Source: Parahoeflea olei (lineage in GTDB: Bacteria; Pseudomonadota; Alphaproteobacteria; Rhizobiales; Rhizobiaceae). From it: a DNA stretch of 33,599 nt. Of this stretch, positions 33,488-33,599 are shown piece after piece. Position 1 is the stretch's first letter. The number at the start of each line of letters is the position of its first letter. A program made the translations under genes and the position numbers. The stretch spans positions 89,567 to 123,165 of the forward strand of contig NZ_LQZT01000002.1 of NCBI RefSeq assembly GCF_001703635.1, in the 5' to 3' direction. A model generated the notes under the pieces. It was not told where the DNA came from. It worked only from the letters and a program-made list of their open reading frames with translations, and ran no database searches.

Positions 33488-33599
33488 GCCGCCCCGCCGG
33501 CGGGAAATCGCCGGCTCAGTCCAAAGCAGGTGCGATATGGGGCTCCCGGCGTGTTGCGAGTCCCGACGCTCTATGCTAGACGAACCGCGCGTTTGGGGA

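Overview
The window is about 33.6 kb of GC-rich DNA that looks like the chromosome of a rhizobial alphaproteobacterium (order Hyphomicrobiales, Rhizobiaceae or Phyllobacteriaceae grade). The main reasons are the layout zapE-mdh-sucC-sucD-sucA-sucB-(LysE)-lpdA followed by xerC, fsa and priA, an Omp19-type lipoprotein typical of this order, and small Rhizobiaceae-type membrane genes (DUF2061-like and DUF4345-like). Genus cannot be fixed from this sequence alone.

Layout. (1) 1-3755: the 3' part of a LysR regulator, a PAS-GGDEF diguanylate cyclase on the minus strand, a CxxC carboxymuconolactone-decarboxylase-like protein, an exported MsrA and an Omp19-like lipoprotein; two of these deal with redox stress or the cell envelope. 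(2) 3792-15852: the core TCA block. ZapE/AFG1 ATPase comes first, then malate dehydrogenase, both succinyl-CoA ligase subunits, a small DHCW-type cupin, and the E1, E2 and E3 subunits of 2-oxoglutarate dehydrogenase, with a LysE-type exporter and a small exported protein between E2 and E3. A strong bidirectional hairpin terminator closes the block. (3) 15971-22921: housekeeping genes: a one-TM protein, a TraB/GumN protein and XerC on the minus strand, a PlsC-like acyltransferase, fructose-6-phosphate aldolase and the PriA helicase. (4) 22964-27450: an accessory stretch with a quinone-oxidoreductase-like MDR protein divergent from an AraC regulator, an HxlR regulator divergent from SDR and VOC genes, and a hemerythrin-like protein. 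The flanks of the HxlR-SDR-VOC group are visibly poorer in GC than the rest of the window. (5) 27575-33464: a large MscS-type channel, a DUF2061-like protein divergent from an XRE regulator with an unfamiliar C-terminal domain, an EamA/DMT transporter, a BrnT/BrnA toxin-antitoxin pair and a small DUF4345-like membrane protein.

How the genes work together: region 2 encodes consecutive TCA steps from 2-oxoglutarate to succinate plus malate to oxaloacetate, and is probably transcribed as one or a few units starting from the AT-rich gap before mdh. Region 4 looks like separate regulator/enzyme pairs, possibly for electrophile or carbonyl stress, placed where related rhizobia usually carry the atp operon.

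No RNA gene, CRISPR array, insertion sequence or prophage was seen, and no gap between genes exceeds 300 bases. I found no clearly new multi-gene system. The best leads are a divergent XRE/DUF2061 pair with a dyad at the regulator start, a BrnT gene whose dyad overlaps its start codon and which may be leaderless, a cupin inside the TCA operon followed by a hairpin-rich sucA leader, and an ACGT-TT-ACGT dyad upstream of mdh.
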